A program made the position numbers and the translations under genes. From an uncultured Lachnospiraceae bacterium (GTDB taxonomy: Bacteria > Bacillota > Clostridia > Lachnospirales > Lachnospiraceae), in the NCBI GenBank assembly GCA_947629585.1, contig CANREH010000009.1, positions 1 to 57,214 of the forward strand: a DNA stretch of 57,214 bases, written 5' to 3'. This document shows positions 43,990-53,470 of this stretch, one piece after another. The notes below the pieces were generated by a model, which saw only the letters and a list, made by a program, of their open reading frames with translations, searched no databases and had not been told where the DNA came from. Each line of letters begins with the position of its first letter. Position 1 is the stretch's first letter.

Positions 43990-44520
43990 ATGCCAAGAGG
44001 TAGAAAAAATGCAACTGTCAATGAAGAAGCAAGCGGAGCGATTGTGGAAGAGAAAAAGACGGCAAGACGCGGACGCCCAAGAAAAAATCCGCTGCCGGAG
44101 GTAAAGGAAGAAGCTGCCGCAGAAGTGCCTGTGGAAGAAGCAGCGCCGGCAGAGGAAGGAAAGGAAGAAGCACCGGTAAAGGTTCCTGCAAAGCGCGGAC
44201 GCAAGAAGAAGACGGAAACGGCAGCAGAAGAGAAAAAGGAAAAAACGGCAAAAGAGCCTGCAAAACGCGGACGGAAAAAGAAGACAGAGACAGCAGAAGC
44301 GCCAGCACTAGAGGGTGTCGCAGTAACAGAGGTAGAGACGATTTTACAGTATTCAGGCCATGAAATTAAAGAAAAAGATATGATTGAGAAGGTCGAGGCT
44401 GCATGGAAGGCAGAAGGCAATACCAGCCCAATCGAATCGATTACCATGTATGTAAAACCGGAAGAGCATAAGATTTATTATCTGGTAAACGGTCTGGCTG
44501 GAAGCGTAGATTTATTTTAA
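43990..44520 (+). CDS. AT-hook/histone-like DNA-binding protein (DUF6465 type)
   Basis: 176 aa. MPRGRKNATVNEE and RRGRPRKNPLPEV are AT-hook motifs, and PAKRGRKKKTE occurs twice (about residues 66-76 and 89-99). Between them are Ala/Glu/Lys-rich linkers. The last ~70 residues form a small conserved domain (ETILQYSGHEIKEKDMIEKV to NGLAGSVDLF). Probable nucleoid-associated protein. AGGGAGG precedes the ATG. The 295-base gap upstream is A/T-rich; TATGAT at 43927-43932 may be a -10. Nothing else is seen there. Confidence 0.75.
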   Translation: MPRGRKNATVNEEASGAIVEEKKTARRGRPRKNPLPEVKEEAAAEVPVEEAAPAEEGKEEAPVKVPAKRGRKKKTETAAEEKKEKTAKEPAKRGRKKKTETAEAPALEGVAVTEVETILQYSGHEIKEKDMIEKVEAAWKAEGNTSPIESITMYVKPEEHKIYYLVNGLAGSVDLF

Positions 44521-44549
44521 TGTTTTTTATGCTGTTTCCCGGCAGTCAC

Positions 44550-44584
44550 ATTACAGGCAGGAGTATCAACTGCCTGTAATTTTT
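44550..44584 (+). terminator. Terminator after the AT-hook gene
   Basis: ATTACAGGCAG pairs with CTGCCTGTAAT (11 bp) around nine bases, followed by TTTT. Confidence 0.8.
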
Positions 44585-44616
44585 ATGCCCAGAGGAGGAA
44601 AAAATGAAAAAAAAGC

Positions 44617-44644
44617 TTGCAATATAAAATTTTTGTGTTATAAT
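44617..44644 (+). promoter_or_regulatory. Promoter of tRNA-Leu
   Basis: TTGCAA (44617-44622), a 16-base spacer and TATAAT (44639-44644), 14 bases before the tRNA. Confidence 0.7.
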
Positions 44645-44657
44645 AGCTGTGTTGTTC

Positions 44658-44740
44658 GCAGGAGTGGCGGAATGGCAGACGCATCAGACTCAAAATCTGA
44701 CGTAGGTGACTATGTGTGGGTTCAAGTCCCATCTCCTGCA
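44658..44740 (+). tRNA. tRNA-Leu, anticodon CAA
   Basis: 83 bases. The acceptor stem GCAGGAG pairs with CTCCTGC, discriminator A. The anticodon arm is TCAGA-CTCAAAA-TCTGA with anticodon CAA, reading UUG. A long variable arm (CGTAGGTGACTATGTG) and T-arm GTGGGTTCAAGTCCCAT fit class II tRNA-Leu. The 3' CCA is not encoded. Confidence 0.95.
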
Positions 44741-44747
44741 TTTTGAT

Positions 44748-44774
44748 AGGCTTCCAGAAGGGAAGCCTTTTTTT
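44748..44774 (+). terminator. Terminator after tRNA-Leu
   Basis: AGGCTTCC pairs with GGAAGCCT around five bases, followed by six further T. Confidence 0.8.
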
Positions 44775-44792
44775 AAATGTGGGGAGATGGAA

Positions 44793-45284
44793 ATGATCAA
44801 AAAAAAGCAGGAACCGCTGTCATGCGCTGCGGCCCAGGCAAAGATTATGGACTATATTAATGACAATCTGACATTGCAGGAAACAGAACAGTTTTTACGG
44901 CATACCCTCCATTGCAGCGAATGCAGAGAGGAGTTAGACGTTTACTATACGATTATGACCGGAATGAAAAAGCTGGATGCGGATGAGAATATTAATATGG
45001 ATTTTAAGGCGGAGTTAAAGCGCAAAATAAGAAAAAGCGAGGAGAAAATCCTGCGCTATAAACGGGGCAGGGTGACAAGGCGCCTTTTATTTCTTGCGCT
45101 TATTATAGGTGGCTTTTGCCTGGATGCCATTGTAGATACCAGGGAAGAGCCGGAAAGAAGTGATTTTACCCTGAAATATGATTTTTTCCGGGAACGGCCT
45201 TCTGTGACGGCGGAGTATGTCAGGAGCCATTACAGTGAACTGCAGAGAGAGCTGAGCGCCTGGCGCGGGCAGGAGGAAGAATAA
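44793..45284 (+). CDS. Zinc-finger (zf-HC2, anti-sigma-like) membrane protein
   Basis: 163 aa. The N-terminal zf-HC2 motif HTLHCSECREEL (His-x3-Cys-x2-Cys) precedes a linker and one membrane segment (RLLFLALIIGGFCLDAIV), with an external tail. This is the layout of zinc anti-sigma factors, but no sigma gene is adjacent, so the partner is unknown. GGGGAG precedes ATG 44793. polA follows after 31 bases and may be cotranscribed. Confidence 0.7.
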   Translation: MIKKKQEPLSCAAAQAKIMDYINDNLTLQETEQFLRHTLHCSECREELDVYYTIMTGMKKLDADENINMDFKAELKRKIRKSEEKILRYKRGRVTRRLLFLALIIGGFCLDAIVDTREEPERSDFTLKYDFFRERPSVTAEYVRSHYSELQRELSAWRGQEEE

Positions 45285-45315
45285 TGGTAACAGTGAAGTT
45301 TAGGAGGGGCAGAAC

Positions 45316-48000
45316 GTGGCAGAAAAGATAGTATTGATTGATGGAAACAGCATTATCAACAGGGCTTTTTACGGGATTCCGGATTTAACCAATTCCGAGG
45401 GAAAGCATACCAATGCGGTGTATGGTTTTTTGAATATTTTATTTAAAATTCTGGACGAGGAAAAACCGGAATATTTGCTGGTTGCCTTTGATGTAAAGCA
45501 GCCGACGTTCCGGCATGAGCTGTATCCGGAATATAAGGGGACAAGGAAGCCGATGCCGGAGGAATTAAGGGAGCAGGTTCCTTTGCTGAAAGAAATGCTG
45601 TCCGCTATGGGCATTGCAAGGACAGAGCTGCCGGGATATGAGGCAGATGATATTCTGGGAACGATTGCGAAAAAAAGCGAGGAGCAGGGGCTTTTCGTTT
45701 CCCTGATTTCCGGCGACCGGGATATGCTGCAGCTTGCTACGGATAATATAAAAATCAGGATTCCGAAAACAAAGCGCGGCGGCACGGAAATAGAGGATTA
45801 TAATACAAAAGAAGTCATAGAAAAATACGGCGTTGCGCCGCTTCAGATTATTGATTTAAAAGGGCTGATGGGAGATGCCTCTGACAATATCCCGGGAGTT
45901 CCGGGAATTGGGGAAAAAGGCGCGGCAAAAATTATCAGACAGTTTGAAAGCGTGGAAAATGCGATTGAGCATGTGGAGGAAATTACTCCGGCGAAGGCAA
46001 AGAAAGCTTTATCGGAGCATACGGAGCTTGCAAGGCTGAGTAAGGAGCTTGCCGCCATCAATATAAACTCCCCGGTGGTTTATTCCTTACAGGAATGCCG
46101 TCTTGGGAATATCTATACAAAAGAAGCGTATGCGTTCATGAAACGCCTGGAATTTAAGTCGATGCTTTCCCGTTTTGCGCAGGAGGAGCTTCAGGAAAAA
46201 GAAGCTGTTTTTCAGAATAATATCCATGATATCAGCGATCTGGGGGAAGCGGAGGAATTATTTTCCGGGATAGAGAAAAAAGCGGCTTCTTCCAGTTTTT
46301 CTATGGGAATTTCCGTCTGCGCAGAAAAAGGCTGGTTTTACGGAATTTCCGTTTCGTTGGGAGAAAAAGAAACCTTTGTCATTAAAAAAGATGACATGTT
46401 TTTGTCGAAGGAATTTTTAATGGGCAGGCTGAAGCCTTTTCTGGAAGGGAATGCTAAGACGGCGGTGCAGAGCATGAAGGAGCTTTACGGGGTGCTGGAG
46501 GAGGCAGGGATCGATACGGAAAAAGCGTCCGTCCATAATTTTGATCTTTCCCTTGCGGCTTATTTATGCAATCCGTTACAGTCTTCTTATGAACCGGAGG
46601 ATATTGCAAAGGATTATTCCGGGCGTTTTTTTGCGGGATATGCAGAGCGTTTCGGAAAGAAAACAAAGGAGGAAGCGGCGCAGGAGGAGCCAGAAAAATT
46701 CAGGGAATATATGGCGGAGCTTGCCTATGGCGCGTTTCTTTCCATGAAGCCGTTAGAGGAAAAGCTTTCGGAGCTGGGTATGCTTTCTTTATACAGAGAA
46801 ATCGAGCTTCCGCTGGCGCTGACGTTATATGAAATGGAAAAGCGCGGGATTTTAGTCAATGCGGAAGAGTTAAAGGTTTACGGGGAAGAGCTTTCTGAGA
46901 AAATCGACGTTTTGGAAAAGGAGATTTATGGGCTCTGCGGGGAAGAATTTAATATTAATTCCCCGAAACAGCTGGGGGTTATTTTATTTGATCATTTAAA
47001 GCTCCCGTTTGGCAAAAAAACAAAAACAGGGTATTCGACTTCGGCGGATATTCTGGAAAGGCTTCGTGACAAGCATCCGGTGATTGATAAAATTCTGGAA
47101 TACCGCCAGCTTACCAAGCTGAAATCGACATATGCCGACGGGCTTGCCGCTTTTATTTCCAAAGAGGATGGGAGAATCCACGGGAAATTCCATCAGACTA
47201 TTACGGCGACGGGGCGTATCAGCAGTACTGAGCCGAACCTTCAAAATATTCCGATCCGCATGGAGATCGGGAAAAAGATCCGCAAGGTATTTATCCCGGA
47301 AGACGGATATGTATTTCTGGACGCCGATTATTCCCAGATTGAGCTGCGGGTGCTTGCGCATATGTCGGGGGATGAAAAGCTGATTGAAGCCTATAAAAAT
47401 GCGGAGGATATCCATGCCATGACAGCGTCGCAGGTATTCCATGTGCCTGCGGAGCAGGTGACGCCGCTGCAGAGAAGGAATGCCAAAGCGGTGAATTTCG
47501 GGATTATTTATGGGATCAGTTCCTTCGGGCTGGGGCAGGATTTGAATATTTCCAAAAAAGAGGCGGAGGAATATATGAAGCAGTATTTTGCCTCTTATCC
47601 GAAAATAAAAGAATTTCTGGACGGGCTGGTGGCGGATGCCAAAAAGAACGGGAGCGCGGCAACAATTTTTGGAAGGAAACGTCCTGTGCCGGAGCTGTCT
47701 TCCAGTAATTTTATGCAGCGTTCCTTTGGGGAGCGGATTGCGATGAATTCCCCGATTCAGGGAACGGCGGCGGACATTATTAAAATCGCGATGAACAATG
47801 TCAATAAGGCGTTAAAGGACGGGGGATTCCGTTCGAGGCTTCTGTTACAGATCCATGACGAGCTTTTGATAGAGACAGCGGTGGAAGAAGTAGAGCAGGT
47901 CCGGGAAATTTTAAGGAATGAAATGCAGAATGCGGCAGAGCTGTCAGTCCCGCTTTCAGTGGATGTGGAACAGGGAATGAGCTGGTACGAGGCTCATTGA
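45316..48000 (+). CDS. polA: DNA polymerase I
   Basis: 894 aa, GTG start after AGGAGGGG. The 5'-3' exonuclease domain (about 1-295) has LIDGNSIINRAFYG, GYEADDILGT and SGDRDMLQL. The middle proofreading-like domain lacks the catalytic acidic residues expected of an active 3'-5' exonuclease. The polymerase domain has DADYSQIELRVLAHMSG (motif A), RRNAKAVNFGIIYGIS (motif B) and LLQIHDELLIE (motif C). It acts in Okazaki fragment maturation and repair. coaE overlaps downstream territory in the usual Firmicute order. Confidence 0.96.
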   Translation: MAEKIVLIDGNSIINRAFYGIPDLTNSEGKHTNAVYGFLNILFKILDEEKPEYLLVAFDVKQPTFRHELYPEYKGTRKPMPEELREQVPLLKEMLSAMGIARTELPGYEADDILGTIAKKSEEQGLFVSLISGDRDMLQLATDNIKIRIPKTKRGGTEIEDYNTKEVIEKYGVAPLQIIDLKGLMGDASDNIPGVPGIGEKGAAKIIRQFESVENAIEHVEEITPAKAKKALSEHTELARLSKELAAININSPVVYSLQECRLGNIYTKEAYAFMKRLEFKSMLSRFAQEELQEKEAVFQNNIHDISDLGEAEELFSGIEKKAASSSFSMGISVCAEKGWFYGISVSLGEKETFVIKKDDMFLSKEFLMGRLKPFLEGNAKTAVQSMKELYGVLEEAGIDTEKASVHNFDLSLAAYLCNPLQSSYEPEDIAKDYSGRFFAGYAERFGKKTKEEAAQEEPEKFREYMAELAYGAFLSMKPLEEKLSELGMLSLYREIELPLALTLYEMEKRGILVNAEELKVYGEELSEKIDVLEKEIYGLCGEEFNINSPKQLGVILFDHLKLPFGKKTKTGYSTSADILERLRDKHPVIDKILEYRQLTKLKSTYADGLAAFISKEDGRIHGKFHQTITATGRISSTEPNLQNIPIRMEIGKKIRKVFIPEDGYVFLDADYSQIELRVLAHMSGDEKLIEAYKNAEDIHAMTASQVFHVPAEQVTPLQRRNAKAVNFGIIYGISSFGLGQDLNISKKEAEEYMKQYFASYPKIKEFLDGLVADAKKNGSAATIFGRKRPVPELSSSNFMQRSFGERIAMNSPIQGTAADIIKIAMNNVNKALKDGGFRSRLLLQIHDELLIETAVEEVEQVREILRNEMQNAAELSVPLSVDVEQGMSWYEAH

Positions 48001-48050
48001 CGGCAGAAAGCGTCAGGAATGGATATTGTCTGATAAAGGGAGAGAATATT

Positions 48051-48644
48051 GTGAAAATTATAGGTCTTACGGGAAGTGTCGGGAGCGGGAAAACAACTGT
48101 TGCGAAGATCTTTGAACAGGAATTTGGCGCAAGGATTTTGATTACGGACGAGATTGGTCATTTATTTATGCAGCCGGAGGAAGAAGGCTATTTAAAAATA
48201 ACAGAGGCTTTCGGAAAGGATATTTTGGAGGAAGGTAGCTTGCAGATTGACCGGAAAAAGCTTGCCGCATTGGTATTTTCCGATCAGGAAAAGCTGAAAA
48301 TCCTGAATGGGATTATCCATCCGCTGGTCAATGGCTATGTTTTCGATGTCATTGAGGAGGAGAAGCGGAAAGGAACGCTTCCGTTCCTGGTGATAGAAGC
48401 CGCCCTCTTAATTGAATCCGGCTATGACAGGATTTGTGACGAGCTCTGGTATGTGACGGCAGACGACGCAGTAAGGCGGGAACGGCTGAAAGCGTCCCGC
48501 GGTTACAGTGATGAAAAGATTTCTTCCATTCTGAAAAACCAGCTTTCGGAAGATATTTTCAGGAAAAAATGCGGGAAAGTCCTGCAAAATAATGGAGATA
48601 TTGGCGAAATTGCACAGGGAATAAAAGTTTTACTGGAATTATAG
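48051..48644 (+). CDS. coaE: Dephospho-CoA kinase
   Basis: 197 aa, last step of coenzyme A synthesis. GLTGSVGSGKTTVAKIFEQE is the P-loop, and VIEAALLIESGYDRICDELW and RLKASRGYSDEKI are family segments. GTG start at 48051 after AAAGGGAG. It lies 50 bases after polA. Confidence 0.94.
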   Translation: MKIIGLTGSVGSGKTTVAKIFEQEFGARILITDEIGHLFMQPEEEGYLKITEAFGKDILEEGSLQIDRKKLAALVFSDQEKLKILNGIIHPLVNGYVFDVIEEEKRKGTLPFLVIEAALLIESGYDRICDELWYVTADDAVRRERLKASRGYSDEKISSILKNQLSEDIFRKKCGKVLQNNGDIGEIAQGIKVLLEL

Positions 48645-48711
48645 TCATGAATGTGTTATACTACCACTGTATGTTTCGACCATGAGTAAGATAAGTTTTG
48701 GGAGGCTTTTT

Positions 48712-50910
48712 ATGGCAGAATCAATTGTCCGTTATCCGGAACACCTTGTATTTGGACTGGACATTGGTACAAGAAGTATTGTGGGTACGGTGGGATATAA
48801 AGAAAATGAGAATGATTTTAAGGTCATTGCGATGGCGGCGAAGCAGCATGAGACAAGAGCCATGCTGGACGGGCAGATCCATGATATCGGAAAAGTGGCG
48901 GAGACGATTAAGGATATCAAAGAGCAGTTGGAAAAGAAGTTAAAGAGAAAGCTTACGGATGTCTGTATCGCGGCTGCCGGGCGCGTCTTAAGGACCGTAT
49001 CCGTTACCGTAGAACAGGATTTTGCAAAGGAAACGGTCATTACGCCGGAGCATATCCATTCCCTGGAGATGCTTGCTGTTGAGAAGGCCTATGATGAGAT
49101 GAGGGCGGCTGCCGGTGCGGACGAGGAGACGGCAAGGTATAAATTTTACTGCGTTGGGTACAGCGTGATCCGCTATTATATGAATGATTACCAGATCTCC
49201 AATCTGGAAGGGCATAAGGCGACCACGATCAAGACCGATCTTTTAGCGACGTTTCTGCCGGAGGAGGTTATCGACGGCCTGTATGCGGCGGTGGAGCGCG
49301 CCGGGCTTTACGTAGCGAACCTGACGCTGGAGCCGATTGCGGCGATCAATATTGCAATCCCGGAGAAGTACCGCCTGTTAAATATCGGGCTGGTGGATGT
49401 CGGCGCGGGGACGTCCGATATTTCCATCACGAAGGACGGAAGCATTATCGCCTACGGCATGATCCCAAGCGCAGGGGATGAGCTGACCGAGTGCATCGCG
49501 AAGAAATATCTTGTGGATTTTCAGACCGCGGAGGAGATTAAAATTGCCGCGCTTAACCACGAATCGATTGAATATCAGGATATCATGGGGCTTCCTATGA
49601 CGGTTTCCAGCGAAGAGGTAGTGGAGTCTGTCAATGAGATTGTAAAGACGATTACCAAGAGCGTTGCCGATAAGATTAAGGAATTGAATGGGAATAAGTC
49701 CGTCAGCGCTGTTTTTGTTGTCGGCGGAGGCGGAAAGATCCCGGGGTTTGTCACCAGCCTTGCAGAGTATCTGGAGCTTTCCCCGCAGCGTGTTGCGCTG
49801 CGCGGTGCGGAGGTTTTGCAGACCGTGGAATTTCTGGATACGGATTTTGAAAAGGATTCTTTATATGTGACCCCGGTCGGTATCTGCATGAGTTTTTATG
49901 AGCATAACAATAACTTTATCTTTGTCCGCATTAACGGGGAACGGGTAAAGCTTTATGATAACGGCAAGATCAGCGTGATTGACGCGGCGGTACAGATCGG
50001 GCTTCCAAACGAAGCGCTGTTTCCGAAGCGCGGAAAGAGCGTGAATTTTACCTTAAACGGCTCGGCCAGGATGGCACGCGGCACAGCAGGGGAGGCCGCC
50101 GTCATTTTACTGAACGGGGAAGAAGTTTCCATTAATGCGAAATTGGCGCAGAATGACGTGATAGAAATTAAGGAATCCACCCGGGGAGAGGATGCGCAGA
50201 TTGATATTGAGGATCTCCCGGAATATAATGCCGTCATTCAGTTTCACTTTGACGGACAGGAAATCTCCTGCCCGAAGTTTGTGGTCGCCAACGGGGAGCT
50301 TGTTTCCGGATTTTACCGGATCAAGGATGGCGACGATATCCGGATTCTGAATTATTATACACTGCAGCAGGTTCTGGAAGTGATGGATCTTCCGTTTTTT
50401 GACGGTATTCTGGTCAACCAGGAGCCTGCCGGCAGGGATACGAAGGTCTATGAGCAGTTTTCCATCCGCTATGCGGAAAGGGAGCACATAAGATTCCCTG
50501 AGACGGAGGAGCAGGTTACCGGGGAAGCTGCCCCGGAAGAGGAAGAATTCCGGGAGGAAGGTTCTGGAGAACTGCCGGAAGGCGAAGAAGGGGCAGAGGA
50601 TACACAGGCGGAGAAAGAGGACGGCGCATGGGAAGAAGCCGGGGGAGGAAAAAAAGAAACAGATACTGCAGAAAATGTACCGGAAGTTACGGAAACGCCT
50701 TCAAAAACTACGGCAGTTACAGTAAACGATCAGACGGTGCTGTTAAAGAACAAAGCAAGCTATCTTTTTGTGGATATCCTGGATTTCTATCCGTTTGATA
50801 CCAGCAAGGCAGGCGGAAGCGAGGTAGAAATGACGGTCAACGGCATTCCTGCGGAATTTACCACACCGATTCATGAGGGAGATGTGATAAGGCTTTTTTG
50901 GAAAGCATAA
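48712..50910 (+). CDS. FtsA/PilM-like actin-fold ATPase with long C-terminal extension
   Basis: 732 aa. The actin-like ATPase core (about 1-385) has FGLDIGTRSIVGTVGY (phosphate 1), VDVGAGTSDISI (phosphate 2) and FVVGGGGKIPGF (adenosine). Several beta-rich segments follow. An acidic low-complexity linker lies at about 595-660, and a final ~70-residue domain ends VIRLFWKA. Cell-division FtsA is about 420 aa; this form is much longer and no ftsZ is adjacent. It may scaffold a membrane or envelope assembly, but the exact role is unknown. GGGAGG precedes ATG 48712. Confidence 0.75.
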   Translation: MAESIVRYPEHLVFGLDIGTRSIVGTVGYKENENDFKVIAMAAKQHETRAMLDGQIHDIGKVAETIKDIKEQLEKKLKRKLTDVCIAAAGRVLRTVSVTVEQDFAKETVITPEHIHSLEMLAVEKAYDEMRAAAGADEETARYKFYCVGYSVIRYYMNDYQISNLEGHKATTIKTDLLATFLPEEVIDGLYAAVERAGLYVANLTLEPIAAINIAIPEKYRLLNIGLVDVGAGTSDISITKDGSIIAYGMIPSAGDELTECIAKKYLVDFQTAEEIKIAALNHESIEYQDIMGLPMTVSSEEVVESVNEIVKTITKSVADKIKELNGNKSVSAVFVVGGGGKIPGFVTSLAEYLELSPQRVALRGAEVLQTVEFLDTDFEKDSLYVTPVGICMSFYEHNNNFIFVRINGERVKLYDNGKISVIDAAVQIGLPNEALFPKRGKSVNFTLNGSARMARGTAGEAAVILLNGEEVSINAKLAQNDVIEIKESTRGEDAQIDIEDLPEYNAVIQFHFDGQEISCPKFVVANGELVSGFYRIKDGDDIRILNYYTLQQVLEVMDLPFFDGILVNQEPAGRDTKVYEQFSIRYAEREHIRFPETEEQVTGEAAPEEEEFREEGSGELPEGEEGAEDTQAEKEDGAWEEAGGGKKETDTAENVPEVTETPSKTTAVTVNDQTVLLKNKASYLFVDILDFYPFDTSKAGGSEVEMTVNGIPAEFTTPIHEGDVIRLFWKA

Positions 50911-50928
50911 GGGGAAAGGGGACATAAT

Positions 50929-52626
50929 ATGGAGAAGGAATGGGTACTGAATCTTCAAAAGCAATTTACCAAAGTTCACAGGGTAATTTTTCCGATTATC
51001 GTTATTTATATTTTGATAGGGAGGCTTGTTTTTGATCTGGAGCTGGAAATTCTGCCGATGATAGTGTTTCTTGTGTTTCTGCTGTTGGAAGCAATGGTAT
51101 TTTCCCTTAAGAAAACGGTGATTCCGTGTTTATATATGCTGCGGTATGCGGAAGGGGCTTTTTCCTGCTGGGCGATGCTGAATGCGGGAGAGTTCCGTTA
51201 CAGCATTTACCTGCTGCTTTTAGTGATCTTTACGATGGAATATTTTTTGATTTTTGACATTATTGACGGATATTTCCGGACGGTCTGTCTGCTGTCGGTG
51301 AGCGTTCCCCTGTTTGCTTTTATCCTGATCCAGAATATTGTGATAAAGACGATCGGCGGCGTTCTGCTGTCGGATTTATGTATTGCCTTAGTGTATCTTC
51401 TGGTTATGGCGTTTACAGGGGAGATGATTGCAAGGGGAATCAACAGTTCGGAACAGAAGCTGTTTGCCCAGAGCCGCCTGCTGGAAAGCATTAATGAGAC
51501 GAATGAGGAGCTGCGCGTCAACCAGGAAAAGGTAAAGCGCGCCAATGAGCTGTTAGCCGTCCAGAAGGTGAAATTACAGACGGCAAATATGCGGATTGAA
51601 AATGCCAATGCGCAGATGCAGATCCAGAACCAGATTATGAAATATATTTCTTCGTCCCTGGAAATCGGCAAGCTGATGAATTTAATCACAGAATCCATTG
51701 AAAAAGAAATCAAGGTGGATGTCTGTGCCATTGTGCTGTATCCGGAAACGGTAGGGAATAAAAAGCTGCTTTATAAGATTAAGACACATTTAAACCGGAA
51801 TTTTGAGGAGAATCTGGGAAAAGCCATTGAAGGAATGTGCTTTGAGTCTTATGTGGAGAATAATTTTCCTTATTTTGACAATACCGTGGATGAAAAGAGA
51901 TATGGCTTTTTAGGCTCCAGCCTGATGGGTTCCATTATGATTATGCCGCTTCTGCAGGATGGCAGGCGTATCGGCGTATTCTTTGTAGGTTATCCGAAAT
52001 ATGATTTCTTTAAGGATAACAAGCAGTTTTTTGAAAATATTGTATCGCAGTTTCTGATAGCGATTACCAATGCCAATATGTATAAAAAAATGGAAAACAT
52101 GGCAATCAACGACGGGCTTACCAATATTTATAACCGCCGCCATTTAATGAAGATGTTTAACGAGGCGATGAATGAAGCGATCCTTGCGAAGCGCCCGATA
52201 TCGGTGGCATTGTTTGACATTGATAAATTTAAAAATATTAATGACCGTTACGGGCATCTGTTCGGGGATGTCGTTATTAAGACGGTGGCTTCCCTGGCGG
52301 ATAAATATGCACAGGAAGCGAATGGGTTTGCGGGGCGTTACGGCGGCGAGGAATTTGTCATTGTGTTCCCTGCCACGGATTTGGAAGCGGCTTATAAGAC
52401 GGTGGAGAAGATCCACAGCGAGATAGGGCAGACGCAGTTGGAGCATAACGGCGTAATCGTACATATTACAGCGAGCGCGGGCATTACATCTTACCCGAAG
52501 ACCTGCAGCAATCCGGGAGAGCTTCTCAACAGGGCTGACGGCGCGATGTATTATTCCAAAGAGCACGGCAGGAACCAGATTACGATTGACAGCGATGAAG
52601 TGAGAAAAGAGAGTATGCTGAAATAG
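50929..52626 (+). CDS. Membrane-bound diguanylate cyclase (GGDEF)
   Basis: 565 aa. Six membrane segments (about 15-170), a coiled coil (about 180-235), a GAF-like domain (about 240-390) and a GGDEF domain. The GGDEF domain carries DIDKFKNINDRYGHLFGDVV and the active-site RYGGEEFVIVFPAT, so cyclase activity is likely. It makes c-di-GMP; the enzyme at 3872 and the PilZ receptor at 20670 could share the signal. GGGGAAAGGGG precedes the ATG. It lies 18 bases after the FtsA-like gene, so likely cotranscribed. Confidence 0.88.
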   Translation: MEKEWVLNLQKQFTKVHRVIFPIIVIYILIGRLVFDLELEILPMIVFLVFLLLEAMVFSLKKTVIPCLYMLRYAEGAFSCWAMLNAGEFRYSIYLLLLVIFTMEYFLIFDIIDGYFRTVCLLSVSVPLFAFILIQNIVIKTIGGVLLSDLCIALVYLLVMAFTGEMIARGINSSEQKLFAQSRLLESINETNEELRVNQEKVKRANELLAVQKVKLQTANMRIENANAQMQIQNQIMKYISSSLEIGKLMNLITESIEKEIKVDVCAIVLYPETVGNKKLLYKIKTHLNRNFEENLGKAIEGMCFESYVENNFPYFDNTVDEKRYGFLGSSLMGSIMIMPLLQDGRRIGVFFVGYPKYDFFKDNKQFFENIVSQFLIAITNANMYKKMENMAINDGLTNIYNRRHLMKMFNEAMNEAILAKRPISVALFDIDKFKNINDRYGHLFGDVVIKTVASLADKYAQEANGFAGRYGGEEFVIVFPATDLEAAYKTVEKIHSEIGQTQLEHNGVIVHITASAGITSYPKTCSNPGELLNRADGAMYYSKEHGRNQITIDSDEVRKESMLK

Positions 52627-52636
52627 AGAGGACAGG

Positions 52637-53443
52637 ATGGAGAGAAATTATATGCAGATGTATAGTATCGCCAGCGGGAGCAGCGGAAATTGTATTTATG
52701 TCGGCACAGAGAAGACGCATCTTTTGGTGGATGCGGGCATCAGCGGCAAGCGGATTGAAAACGGATTAAAAAATTTGTCGGTAGATCCGAAATCTCTTTC
52801 CGGCGTTTTGGTAACGCATGAGCACAGGGATCATATCCAGGGGCTCGGCGTCCTTTCCAGGAGATACCATCTCCCGATTTATGCGACAGAGGAGACGATC
52901 CGGGAAATTGTAAGCTGCAGCGCTGCCGGGAAGATTGACGACAGCCTGTTCCATGAAATCTGCCCGGACGAAGGCTTTTGTATCCGGGATATGGAGATTA
53001 TGCCGGTACATATTTCCCATGACGCGGCAAACCCGGTCTGCTATACCTTCCGCCACGGGGATAAGAAGATGGGGATAGCGACGGATCTGGGGACATATAA
53101 TGAGTATCTTGTAAAGCATTTGCAGGAGTGCGATGTGCTGCTGTTAGAATCCAACCATGACAGGCATATGCTGGAAACCGGGATTTATCCTTATCAGTTA
53201 AAGCGGCGCATTCTTGGAAATAAGGGGCATTTATCCAATGACCTGGCGGCGGGGCTGCTTTCGAAGCTGGCGGGCAGGCGGTTAAAGCATGTGCTTCTGG
53301 GGCATTTAAGCAAGGAAAATAACCTGCCGGAGTTAGCTTTCATGACAGTAAAATATGAACTGGAACGCCTGACGGCGGGCGCTTTGGAATGTGATATCCA
53401 GGTGGCGGACAGGATGCAGCCGTCCTGTTATGTGCAGGTATAG
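52637..53443 (+). CDS. WalJ/YycJ-type metallo-beta-lactamase-fold hydrolase
   Basis: 268 aa. YSIASGSSGNCIYVGTEKTH opens the fold; THEHRDHIQGL is the metal-binding HxHxDH, and DVLLLESNHDRHML and LLGHLSKENNLPE supply later ligands. YycJ/WalJ is a 5'-3' DNA exonuclease-like protein linked to the WalRK region in Bacillus; walRK is not here. Two starts are possible: 52637, or 52652 behind GGAGAG, the latter giving a length closer to homologues. Confidence 0.85.
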   Translation: MERNYMQMYSIASGSSGNCIYVGTEKTHLLVDAGISGKRIENGLKNLSVDPKSLSGVLVTHEHRDHIQGLGVLSRRYHLPIYATEETIREIVSCSAAGKIDDSLFHEICPDEGFCIRDMEIMPVHISHDAANPVCYTFRHGDKKMGIATDLGTYNEYLVKHLQECDVLLLESNHDRHMLETGIYPYQLKRRILGNKGHLSNDLAAGLLSKLAGRRLKHVLLGHLSKENNLPELAFMTVKYELERLTAGALECDIQVADRMQPSCYVQV

Positions 53444-53470
53444 GGCAGAAAGAAAGGAGAAGCCAAAGAA

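Noticed and set aside
48712-50910. Canonical ftsA of a division cluster
   Set aside because: Nearly twice the normal length, and no ftsZ, ftsQ or mur genes adjoin it.
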